A stretch of DNA of 64,000 nt from CAYGLF01 sp964350945 (GTDB lineage Bacteria > Chlamydiota > Chlamydiia > Chlamydiales > JAAZZY01). The notes under the pieces were generated by a model, which did no database searches, was not told the origin of the DNA, and worked only from the letters and a program-made list of their open reading frames with translations. Positions 17,313-24,806 of this stretch are shown piece after piece. Location of the stretch: the NCBI GenBank assembly GCA_964350945.1, contig CAYGLF010000003.1:124001-188000 (forward strand), in the 5' to 3' direction. The translations under genes and the position numbers were made by a program. Each line of letters starts with the position of its first letter. The first letter of the stretch is position 1.

Positions 17313-18501
17313 GTATCACTTCTAAATCATTTGTATTAATAAGATCTTTGTACTTAAGCCCACTTCCACTGCCGAGGATGACAATTTTTTCATCGGCTTG
17401 TAAAAGATGATTGTCTTTAAGTTTTTTTAGGCCTGCAATACAAGCCCCCGCTTCCGGGCATAAAAATAAACCCTCTTGTTCTCCCATCAATAAAACCCCT
17501 TCAATCATTTCTTCATCAGTGACGGAGATAGCAATTCCTTGGGTTTTATAAATTGATTCTAAGACCATAAAATCACAGTATGGCTTCGGGACGCGCAGGC
17601 CATTTGCTTGGGTATGAGCTCCTTCAAAAAAATCGGTGACGAGTTGTCTTTTTAAAAATGCTCGCTCTAAGGGAGCGCAACCAGCAGCCTGAACGGCTAT
17701 TAGTCGAGGGAGTTTCCCTTGGACCCAGCCAAGCTGTTGTAATTCTTGGCAGGCTTTATAAGCAGCTGCAATTGAGATGCCGCCTCCAGTTGGGAAAATC
17801 ATCACATCAGGAAAGGTCCAGTTAAGTTGCTCTATGGTCTCAAGGGTGATAGTTTTTTTCCCTTCCAAACGGTAGGGCTCTTTGAGAGTGGAGACGTCAA
17901 ACCAATTATTGGCTGCTTTGTGTTTTTCAATGTATTGCCCGGCATCTGAAATCATCCCTTCGATAAGGTAGGTTTTAGCTCCAACAGCTTTGCAAATAGC
18001 TTTAGTCATCTCCTGGGCGTCAATGGGCATAATTACTGTAATAGGTAATTGACCTCTTGCTGCATACATTGCCCAAGCTTCACCCGCATTTCCATTGGTG
18101 GCAATTGCAATTTTCTCGGCGCCTAGCTCTTTTGCTTTTGAAAGTCCACAAGAGGCTCCACGAGCTTTAAAAGTGCCGCCCACATTAGAGCCTTCATATT
18201 TGACATAGAGGTTAGAAAAGCCCCATCTTTTTTGTAGGTGAGTTAAATGTAAAAGAGGAGAGAAACCTTCGCCAAGGGAGACCACATGATCGGGGTTTTC
18301 GACCGGAAGAAGTTCGTGATAGCGCCACATAGAGGGGGCTCTTTGCGAAATTTTTTTAATGTCGGTTAACTTCTTTGCAAGACCTAAATCATAGCGAACA
18401 GTTAGTGGAAAACCACATTCACAGATATTGATGAGTTGCTTTCGAGGGTGCTGTTTTTTACATTTACTGCATTCGAGATGTGAAATACTAGAATAGGTCA
18501 T
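17302..18501 (-). CDS. Threonine-synthase-like PLP enzyme
   Basis: 399 residues, fold-type II PLP enzyme. A zinc-ribbon-like start (CSKC at 11-14, CEC at 27-29) is followed by LGEGFSPLL, the PLP lysine in GGTFKARGAS (Lys112), the glycine-rich NGNAGEAWA, FPTGGGISIAA and a closing GSGSGLKYKD. Classical threonine synthase has SFKDRG at the lysine; FKARG and VSTLKEPYRLEGKK are typical of a large paralogue group usually annotated threonine synthase. Cysteate synthase also derives from this family. It lies between an AOS-family acyltransferase and an SDR, overlapping the latter. Either threonine synthesis or supply of an amino-acid head group for a lipid is possible. Confidence 0.75.
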   Translation of the reverse strand: MTYSSISHLECSKCKKQHPRKQLINICECGFPLTVRYDLGLAKKLTDIKKISQRAPSMWRYHELLPVENPDHVVSLGEGFSPLLHLTHLQKRWGFSNLYVKYEGSNVGGTFKARGASCGLSKAKELGAEKIAIATNGNAGEAWAMYAARGQLPITVIMPIDAQEMTKAICKAVGAKTYLIEGMISDAGQYIEKHKAANNWFDVSTLKEPYRLEGKKTITLETIEQLNWTFPDVMIFPTGGGISIAAAYKACQELQQLGWVQGKLPRLIAVQAAGCAPLERAFLKRQLVTDFFEGAHTQANGLRVPKPYCDFMVLESIYKTQGIAISVTDEEMIEGVLLMGEQEGLFLCPEAGACIAGLKKLKDNHLLQADEKIVILGSGSGLKYKDLINTNDLEVIHAP

Positions 18502-18517
18502 TCAGCTCCTATAATTT

Positions 18518-19744
18518 TTAAAAAACCTTCTCTCTTGTTTTGATTAGAGCTGTAACCGTTTTTTCTACATCTTCTTTGGTGTGCCGGCATGTGGGCACGA
18601 GTCTTAAAAGTAGAACTCCAGGAGGAACGACTGGGTACATCACTCCCGAACAAAACACCTGATATTCTTCACGAAGAGTTTTGATAAATTCTTTAGTTTT
18701 ATCAAGGCCTTGCATTTGCATATGAACAGGGGTGATCGGAGATCCCGTCTGTCCAATATCAAAACCTTCTTCAGTCAAACGTTTTTGTAAGTAATTTGAA
18801 ATTTCCCACAGTTTTGCACGACGCTCAGGCTCGTTAATCATAATATCTAATGTTATTGATACAGACTCTGTATAAATTAAGGGAAGGTTTTTTGCAAAAA
18901 TAACAGGTCGAGCATTCCATTTAATATGCTCAATCACTTCTGTGTCACCTGACACAAACCCTCCAATGGCCGCGAAACACTTGGCAAAAGTTGAAAAATA
19001 TAGATCGATTTTATCTTGAAGACCAAAATGTTCTCCAACTCCACGTCCATTTTCTCCCATCACCCCAATACCATGGGCATCATCTACTAAAAGTCGCGCT
19101 TTGTATTTTTCCTTAAGGGCACAAATTTCTTTAAGAGGGGCCAGCTCTCCGCTCATTCCATAGACTCCGTCAGTGACAATGAGTATGCCGCCGTCTGATT
19201 TAGCTCGTGTTGATTTTAAAATGCGCTCTAAGTGTTCCATATTATTGTGTCGAAATACACGAAATTGTCCTCTCTTATTAGAGGCAAGCTTAGCGCCATC
19301 TACAATACAAGCATGGGCATCGTGGTCAATAACAACGGTGTCATTAGGTCCTACAAGGCTTGTAATAATACCAATAATCCCTAAGTATCCGTAGTTAAAT
19401 AAAAGAGCGGCAGGTTTTTGAGTGAAACTGGCGAGTTTAGTTTCAAGCTCTTGGTGATTTTGGGTAAGGCCGCTCATGAGTCTTGCACCCATTGGATAGG
19501 CTGTTCCAAACTTTTCAACGACCTCCTGAGCTACTTGCTTCGACTTGGGGTGGTCAGCAAGGCCCAGGTAGTCGTTGATAGACCAGATTGTCATGGGCTG
19601 ATTGTTAAAGTGCATCGTTTTTCCAAGCGGCCCTTCTAAAATAGGTTGGGCAAAATAATTTTTGTCTGAGCCTCTTACATTTAAAAACATGCCTTCATTA
19701 TTATAGCATTTTTTAAAAAGATCACTCGATTCGATGCTTTCCAT
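18518..19744 (-). CDS. Serine-palmitoyltransferase-like PLP acyltransferase (AOS family)
   Basis: 408 residues, alpha-oxoamine synthase family. It has NDYLGLADHP, AYPMGARLMSG, an HDAHACIVDG element with His144 stacking on PLP, VDDAHGIGVMG, and the Schiff-base lysine at 255 in STFAKCFAAIGGF. MGARLMSG and YFSTFAK resemble Bacteroidetes serine palmitoyltransferases more than BioF or Kbl. The family condenses an amino acid with an acyl thioester, losing CO2, to give a 3-keto long-chain base. Cysteate acyltransferases for sulfonolipids are close relatives. A strong AAGGAG precedes the start. The downstream genes are a threonine-synthase-like enzyme (16-base gap) and an SDR. BioF and Kbl remain alternatives. 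Confidence 0.78.
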   Translation of the reverse strand: MESIESSDLFKKCYNNEGMFLNVRGSDKNYFAQPILEGPLGKTMHFNNQPMTIWSINDYLGLADHPKSKQVAQEVVEKFGTAYPMGARLMSGLTQNHQELETKLASFTQKPAALLFNYGYLGIIGIITSLVGPNDTVVIDHDAHACIVDGAKLASNKRGQFRVFRHNNMEHLERILKSTRAKSDGGILIVTDGVYGMSGELAPLKEICALKEKYKARLLVDDAHGIGVMGENGRGVGEHFGLQDKIDLYFSTFAKCFAAIGGFVSGDTEVIEHIKWNARPVIFAKNLPLIYTESVSITLDIMINEPERRAKLWEISNYLQKRLTEEGFDIGQTGSPITPVHMQMQGLDKTKEFIKTLREEYQVFCSGVMYPVVPPGVLLLRLVPTCRHTKEDVEKTVTALIKTREKVF

Positions 19745-19996
19745 TACGGTCTCCTTTCAGCCTGAATTAACGTCCCTTAGCTCCTTCTACAAAGAACGGC
19801 TATAAAAAGCCATAAAAGATATATAAAAAAAATAAAATGTTATTATTTAATGGTTTATATTTTTTTTAAAAGTGTTAGAAACTCCTAATTTGAAGATTAA
19901 AATCGTGAAAGAACATCTTATTAGACATCTTTATTAAGCAAACAGCATCCAGCTGCTGGGAGATGGGGTAATAAGCTATGGTTGGAAATGAAGATA

Positions 19997-20023
19997 CCCA
20001 CCTGCTATGATGCAGCAGGTGGG
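19997..20023 (-). terminator. Hairpin after the secreted-protein gene
   Basis: CCCACCTGCT (19997-20006) and AGCAGGTGGG (20014-20023) form a perfect 10-base stem with a seven-base loop. It starts 20 bases past the stop of the minus-strand gene at 20043. The following minus-strand bases are only moderately T-rich, while plus-strand reading gives TTTGTTGG. The remaining ~250 bases back to 19745 are AT-rich with no visible gene. Confidence 0.6.
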
Positions 20024-20042
20024 TTTGTTGGCTGCAAGTGTG

Positions 20043-20861
20043 CTATTGTTGGCTGCTTGCGTAAATGCATCTTGCCATAGAGTCAAGAGTAATGGCTGCA
20101 ATTCTTTCATTGGATTCAGCGTCACAGTGGGGCCCTACTACTTCAAAGGAGACTTGAGGGGCATTTCTCAAGCTAGCTTTAATAATTTCAAATTGGTAGT
20201 GGCAGTAAGGTTGACTAGAGACAAATAAAGCATTTATAGAACTTGGATTAGACTCAAGCCATTTGATAATGGTATCCTGAGTGTTAGGACGGAGTGTTTT
20301 TCCTTGAATAGTCTTCATGGGGGCATTTACAAAGGTAACAGGCAAAGCCTTAATTCCTTTTTTTAAATCACTATGCTCCCAAAGGTACTTGGCTAGATCT
20401 GTTTCTGTCTCGCACCCTTGAATCATTTCATCGATTGCAGGACTTAGCGGACGCTCTCCAACAAGCCAGATAACTTCATGAAAGCGAACCCCTTGATCCC
20501 AAAGTTTACTCAAGTAATCAAGTCTAGCTTTCATTGAGTGGTAGGTAGCTCCTAAGATTAAGGCTTTGTCATAGTAAGTCTTGCTCGGGTTCCAGTCATT
20601 GTAAACATTATTTTCAATTCCCCATTGAATTACTTCAGCGCGCAATTCGCTATTTTCATTGATCTCCCATCGTTCTTTACTTGCTGAGCGGAGCCAATTT
20701 TTTTGAGTCTGAGCTAAAAGATCTCCTTGAGGGTTTAAACCAGTAATTTCAACTAGGTTTTTCAGCGCATGATCGGGAATAGATCTTTCTATAATTGTCG
20801 AGGCAAATATTGTTTGAGGTAGAATCAGGGCAATGAAAGCGAATATAAATTTTCTGAGCAT
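20043..20861 (-). CDS. Secreted protein of unknown function, possible DUF218-like Rossmann fold
   Basis: 272 residues with a good ribosome site (AAGGAG). An N-terminal signal peptide (MLRKFIFAFIALILPQTIFA, cleavage after the FAS region) indicates export to the periplasm. The mature part has alternating strands and helices: KALILGATYHSMKARLDYL, then EVIWLVGERPLSP, then SINALFVSSQPYC and SFEVVGPHC. Residues shaped like a nucleotide- or substrate-binding loop (LGATYHSM) and the order of strands recall DUF218/SanA-type proteins, but the match is weak. No partner gene is adjacent. I do not assign a function. Confidence 0.55.
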   Translation of the reverse strand: MLRKFIFAFIALILPQTIFASTIIERSIPDHALKNLVEITGLNPQGDLLAQTQKNWLRSASKERWEINENSELRAEVIQWGIENNVYNDWNPSKTYYDKALILGATYHSMKARLDYLSKLWDQGVRFHEVIWLVGERPLSPAIDEMIQGCETETDLAKYLWEHSDLKKGIKALPVTFVNAPMKTIQGKTLRPNTQDTIIKWLESNPSSINALFVSSQPYCHYQFEIIKASLRNAPQVSFEVVGPHCDAESNERIAAITLDSMARCIYASSQQ

Positions 20862-20946
20862 ATTTTCTCCTTGAGGTTATGGATGATGATGTAAAAGACA
20901 TAATAGCAATGAATGATAATTTATTTAACTTAAATACTTCTATTAA

Positions 20947-20963
20947 AAGACCTCTGTGCAACC
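20947..20963 (+). repeat. 17-base element, left-hand copy (TIR-like)
   Basis: AAGACCTCTGTGCAACC. It matches 15 of 17 bases of the inverted copy at 24703-24719 and closely matches the copy at 24524-24540. It lies in the gap between the secreted-protein gene and the frameshifted MFS gene and marks the left edge of the accessory island. Relation to insertion-sequence ends is inferred from shape and arrangement. Confidence 0.5.
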
Positions 20964-21053
20964 TCTCTGTTTTCATTAATTGTAAGAAAAAATTATATAT
21001 TTTAAAGATTGCCCCAGACATTTTTTAGATTAACCTTTCGCAGAATTTAAAAA

Positions 21054-21709
21054 ATGTATTACAAGAAACACTGCTTAAAAATGGTGAAATATGAAAGATT
21101 TAGATATAAAAAAGGATTATTTCGTTTATTTATAACGATTCTAATTTTTTCTACTACTGCCGACGAGTTTTCCGACGGCCTCTTCATTACTATAACAGAC
21201 TTGCTCCCGCAAAAAGTTGGGCTGTTAATTGCATATGAATTATCACAATTGATTTTCTCTCCAAATCAAGCTGCACTATCTGACTTATACTGTCGAAGAA
21301 AAATGCTAATCTTCACTATTACTGTTACCTTGATCTCTTCATAGCATTTAAATTTTTTAGTAATTATTCTCCTTGGCTTCAGTATAGCATAATAATTGGA
21401 ATTGGAATGTTCGCAAATGCTCTATCCATTACTTGGGGTGGAATAGCAGATATAGTTTCAAATAAAAAGTTTAGAAAATATTTAGCCTGGTCGATTTGCT
21501 TTTATGCAATTGGCAATTGGGGAGCTTTTTATTTAATACCCATACTACAACCATTTTCATACTTTACTTTGTTTTGTATTATCATCTTGCTAAGTGGTAT
21601 TGGCGCCTTTATTTTTTCTGATTCACGTGATAACGACCCCTACGATGAGAGAAAAGTAGTTTATGCAAAAACAAATGATATATTAAGATTTAGTAAAGTT
21701 TTTTATTAA
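21054..21709 (+). pseudogene. Frameshifted, truncated MFS transporter
   Basis: Two open frames, 21054-21344 and 21407-21709, join into one protein if a single base is restored near 21335-21343. The sequence between them translates in the second frame as IAFKFFSNYSPWLQYSIIIGIG, continuing the hydrophobic pattern. The first part has LSDLYCRRKMLIF, the loop 2-3 signature of the major facilitator superfamily (GxxxDrxGRR-like). The second has hydrophobic helices around AWSICFYAIGNWGAF and LFCIIILLSGIGAF. The total is about 219 residues, half an MFS protein, so it is both frameshifted and truncated. It lies directly ahead of rhs. Confidence 0.6.
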
Positions 21710-21719
21710 AGGGGGCACA

Positions 21720-23621
21720 ATGCTCATCAGCACTTCGAATCCTCAAATTATAAACACGTACAGACCTTCTTCAAAAGATAATGATATAGAAGCACTTAGC
21801 TTCTCTTTTCAAAACCTTTTGAAGCCACAGGCACAATTTACCAAAAAGCATATAGATCAGTTTTTTAAATTTTCAAAAACTGATCCTTCTCATAATCTTT
21901 CTACAGCTTTAGCAGTTCTTGATCCAAATGCTTCTGTAAAAGCTAAAGGTTCTGATTACCTAAATGATACCTCAGAAAATGAAAAACCTATTCGAGAAAT
22001 TTTTGATCAAGAAGGAAGAATCGTTCAGATTATCTCTTCAGATGGAACAGTTAATTATCGAATATCCTATGAGGGTCATATTACGACTGTGATCAATACG
22101 ATAAGTGGTGAAACTCACCTACAAGAAAGCGACACCCAAGGTCGACTAATTCGTGAGGTTTTGCCGTGTGGATTAGAAATATCTTTTAAATTTGATGGGG
22201 ATTATTTATCTGAAGTTATCTTGCCAGATCAAAGCAAAGTATCTTATCAAGTTATAGATTCCGAGCATGTGATTGTGAAGCGTATCAGCGCCAAAGGAAC
22301 TACTCAATATCAACATGCCTATCATTCAGTAGGCGATCATCTTCTTGCAGAAACCCTTATTGGAAAGGCTGGTACTGCTTACAAACAATATGACGTGACG
22401 AAAAAGACTTTAATTACGAAATCTGATCATCTGTGCATTTTAGATCAATATGATAAGAGCCAAAATCTAATCTCAAGAATCCTTAAAGGCCCCTCAGAAC
22501 AAAAAGAATCAACAACACTGAATTACCCTGTGAGGGATTTACTTGCTGCTGAGCAGAGGCAACTCGATGGTCAACATCGAGTCACTCAATACAATGGGTA
22601 TACTTGTTCCTATGATGATCAAGGACGCCTTATGCAAAAAGTATCTGCAGACCTAACGGTTAATTATACTTATGATGCTCTTGGCAGGATGACCTCTGTC
22701 GATATGGGAGAAGGTAAAGTGGAGTATACCTATGACCTTTCAGGTCGTAGACTTTCTAAAAATCTGACTGAAAATGGAGAAACTTATAAAGAATTCTACC
22801 TCTATCAAGGTGTTAATCAAATAGGAGTGTATAACGAAGTTAAAAAACCTATTCATCAAAGAATTTTAGGAGCTCATGGTCACACAGATTTACCTTTAGC
22901 TGTAGCAATAGAGTCGGAAGGCAAAGTCTATGCTCCTATCTATAGTTCGCATTACAACATTCTCCAATTAGTAGATCAAGAAACTCAAGAAGTCATTCAT
23001 TATGAATCCTTAAAACCTTTTGGTGACAATCTGCAGGAGATGGCCCCTATTTGTCCTTGGATTTTTGCAACCAAACATTTTGATTCCGATACTGGCTTAT
23101 TTGATTTTGGAGACCGTCAATACGATCCTTCCATTAAGCAATGGACTTCTGCAGACCCGGATTCAAGAGCCTTAGCATCTGATTTATACACCTATTGTAA
23201 TAATAACCCTTTGAAGTATATTGATCCTGATGGAAGATTTGTAATTTTTATTCCCTTAACTCAAGGATTATGGCCTGCCGTCACAGCGATTCTAACAGCA
23301 GCAGCAGCTTTTGGAGCTAAAAAAGGTGTTGATAAGATTAATGAAGAGCAGGAAAGAAAAAGGGTGGGTCGAAGACCCCCGTTTAATGGAGCTGAGCTTG
23401 GAAGTGATCCCACAAAGTGCCCAGGACCTGGTTTTGAGTGGAAAGGGAATGGCCCTCCAGAAAGTGGAAAAGGAAGTTGGGTTAAGGGAAATGAGAAACT
23501 CCACCCTGATTTAAATCATGGGGACCCCGTTGGTCCTCATTGGGATTATGAAGGGCCCAACTTTCCTAACCCTGGAATAAGATTAAAACCAAACGGTACA
23601 TGGGAGTATAAACCATGGTAA
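21720..23621 (+). CDS. Short Rhs/YD-repeat polymorphic toxin with C-terminal toxin 37-like domain
   Basis: 633 residues, much shorter than classical Rhs proteins (over 1200). Residues about 90-350 are YD-repeat units (for example YTYDALGRMTSVDMGEGKVEYTYDLSGRR). The Rhs core ends with the standard sequence FDFGDRQYDPSIKQWTSADP (462-481) and NNPLKYIDPDGR (495-506). After a hydrophobic stretch (509-535), residues about 555-633 are a variable toxin tip with PGFEWKGNG, LHPDL and GPHWDY (605-610). This pattern matches what I know as polymorphic toxin type 37, a predicted nuclease. There is no signal peptide, PAAR or LXG start, so the export route is unclear. A strong AAGGGGG ribosome site is present. 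The next gene overlaps its end. Confidence 0.78.
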   Translation: MLISTSNPQIINTYRPSSKDNDIEALSFSFQNLLKPQAQFTKKHIDQFFKFSKTDPSHNLSTALAVLDPNASVKAKGSDYLNDTSENEKPIREIFDQEGRIVQIISSDGTVNYRISYEGHITTVINTISGETHLQESDTQGRLIREVLPCGLEISFKFDGDYLSEVILPDQSKVSYQVIDSEHVIVKRISAKGTTQYQHAYHSVGDHLLAETLIGKAGTAYKQYDVTKKTLITKSDHLCILDQYDKSQNLISRILKGPSEQKESTTLNYPVRDLLAAEQRQLDGQHRVTQYNGYTCSYDDQGRLMQKVSADLTVNYTYDALGRMTSVDMGEGKVEYTYDLSGRRLSKNLTENGETYKEFYLYQGVNQIGVYNEVKKPIHQRILGAHGHTDLPLAVAIESEGKVYAPIYSSHYNILQLVDQETQEVIHYESLKPFGDNLQEMAPICPWIFATKHFDSDTGLFDFGDRQYDPSIKQWTSADPDSRALASDLYTYCNNNPLKYIDPDGRFVIFIPLTQGLWPAVTAILTAAAAFGAKKGVDKINEEQERKRVGRRPPFNGAELGSDPTKCPGPGFEWKGNGPPESGKGSWVKGNEKLHPDLNHGDPVGPHWDYEGPNFPNPGIRLKPNGTWEYKPW

Positions 23622-24415
23622 AGTTAAAAAAAATAAAACTAGATTATAGTAAAACTTATGATTATTTCCAGTATAATTTGTTTAACTCTAATAAGTTATG
23701 TAAAATTGCTTTAAAAAAAATAAAAAACGGATCTTTTTACACATTTTTACCTTCTAATGTTAAAGAAGAAAAAGTATATAACTTCAATTCTAGTGGCATA
23801 GCAAAGCATTTGGTAGAAGTATTTCCAGCTTTTTTATTAGATATGATAAAAAATGAAAGTCCATCTCTTTGTTATTTCGATGCGATAAATTTTAGTTACA
23901 AGCCTGGCTTTAGTGATCCCTTATTTATGCAATTTGGCCGCTATTCTCAACATGAAGTTTATTACCAAGTTGCTCAGCAGGATGCAAGTTTGGATGTTTT
24001 ATCTGCTTGCAGCGATCGCTCGTATGCAATTTGGCATTCTTTTTGTATGATTTCAAGTAGTTACTCCAAAGAAAAAGCACAAACAGAGTTCACTAATAAT
24101 GAAATGGAAACCATATGTGAACAAACATACATGATATTATTACTAGCCTATGATGGAGAGGGGTACATCATTTGGGATAAAAATAATAACATTGAAAAAT
24201 ATGAGAAAATTAATAATTTAAATTCTTGTACATCCGCTTATATAGAAGATCAAGCAATCAAAGACTGGACAAAAGATATTGAAATTCTACATCCCGATCT
24301 TAAGCATGAAAAACCGATTGGTCCTCACTGGGATTATGTTGGCCCAAACTTCCCTAAACCAGGAATAAGACTTATGCCTGATGGAAGTTGGGTTTACAAA
24401 AATGAAGAGTATTAA
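23615..24415 (+). CDS. Immunity-like protein fused to a second copy of the Rhs toxin tail
   Basis: 266 residues; its ATG overlaps the rhs stop by seven bases, the normal place for an immunity gene. Residues 1-215 have no family I recognise: an AT-rich, charged, probably cytosolic domain (FPAFLLDMIK, YAIWHSFCMISSSY, MILLLAYDGEGYIIWD). Residues 225-262 repeat the end of the Rhs toxin: LHPDLKHEKPIGPHWDY is followed by the same PNFP and PGIRL elements. The 38-residue stretch is identical at 28 positions to Rhs residues 594-631. The fragment lacks the upstream part of the toxin domain. Whether it is a functional decoy or a fossil of an orphan toxin tip is unknown. Confidence 0.65.
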   Translation: MVKLKKIKLDYSKTYDYFQYNLFNSNKLCKIALKKIKNGSFYTFLPSNVKEEKVYNFNSSGIAKHLVEVFPAFLLDMIKNESPSLCYFDAINFSYKPGFSDPLFMQFGRYSQHEVYYQVAQQDASLDVLSACSDRSYAIWHSFCMISSSYSKEKAQTEFTNNEMETICEQTYMILLLAYDGEGYIIWDKNNNIEKYEKINNLNSCTSAYIEDQAIKDWTKDIEILHPDLKHEKPIGPHWDYVGPNFPKPGIRLMPDGSWVYKNEEY

Positions 24416-24492
24416 ACCTGTCTTAATGGGGAGCAGTATATACAGATTCACAATTTTATCTGATTGAGATTTGCCTTCCTCATAATCTTCAA

Positions 24493-24504
24493 AAACGATC
24501 GTTT
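24493..24504. repeat. 12-base palindrome
   Basis: AAACGATCGTTT is a perfect palindrome between the toxin locus and the MITE-like element. It may be an operator or chance; no gene nearby suggests a regulator. Confidence 0.2.
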
Positions 24505-24584
24505 GTTCAAACTTCTATTTCTAAAGACCTCTGCACAGCCGACCTTTTTAAGTAAAAAATAGAAAATTAATCAGAAAATTTCAC

Positions 24585-24630
24585 AACTAGCCTTCAAAAG
24601 GCTCTTTTTAAAGTCTTTTCAAGGCTAGTT
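24585..24630. terminator. Long hairpin inside the MITE-like element
   Basis: The arms 24585-24601 and 24614-24630 pair at 15 of 17 positions, closing a 12-base AT-rich loop. It lies 170 bases after the Rhs immunity-like gene and upstream of aroC. It could stop read-through from the toxin locus into the aro-trp operon, but there is no clean T-run. Confidence 0.35.
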
Positions 24631-24702
24631 TAGTTAGTTATTTGGGAATCTTAGACTTAAGATTTCCACAATCACAGCACAAGCCTAATTTTGACACATT
24701 GA

Positions 24703-24719
24703 GGTTGTGCAGAGGCCTT
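24703..24719 (-). repeat. 17-base element, right-hand copy (TIR-like)
   Basis: On the minus strand it reads AAGGCCTCTGCACAACC, 15 of 17 like the copies at 20947 and 24524, which lie in the opposite orientation. It is both the right end of the MITE-like element and the right edge of the 3.8 kb island beginning at 20947. Confidence 0.5.
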
Positions 24720-24806
24720 ATTAAAATAGGCAGCCTTTCATCAGTTGAGAAGATCTCTCCATTTTTACTGTAAAAAAATGTTTTATGCGCTATAAAAACA
24801 CTCATT

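Larger units (their letters stand above)
24524..24719. mobile_element. MITE-like element with 17-base terminal inverted repeats
   Basis: AAGACCTCTGCACAGCC (24524-24540) and its inverted partner at 24703-24719 agree at 15 of 17 bases and bound 196 bases with no transposase gene. Inside is a long hairpin: 24585-24601 pairs with 24614-24630 (AACTAGCCTT and AAGGCTAGTT arms). Small size, inverted ends and internal hairpin suggest a non-autonomous insertion-sequence remnant. It occupies the 391-base gap between the Rhs immunity-like gene and aroC; the rest of that gap shows no gene. No target-site duplication is clear. Confidence 0.5.

Noticed and set aside
18518..19744. Assignment as 2-amino-3-ketobutyrate CoA ligase (Kbl) or BioF
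   Set aside because: MGARLMSG and STFAKCFAAIGGF resemble serine palmitoyltransferases more, and no tdh or bio gene is adjacent; kept as an alternative only.
20022..20042. Frame continuing through the hairpin on the plus strand (20007-20228)
   Set aside because: It is antisense to the secreted-protein gene and begins in the terminator hairpin.
20749..21021. 90-residue minus-strand frame upstream of the secreted protein
   Set aside because: Overlaps the signal-peptide region of the gene at 20043-20861 in another frame, spans the 17-base repeat, and has no recognisable domain.
24720..24806. Possible trp leader peptide or attenuator before aroC
   Set aside because: No short frame with clustered Trp codons and no paired alternative hairpins were found.
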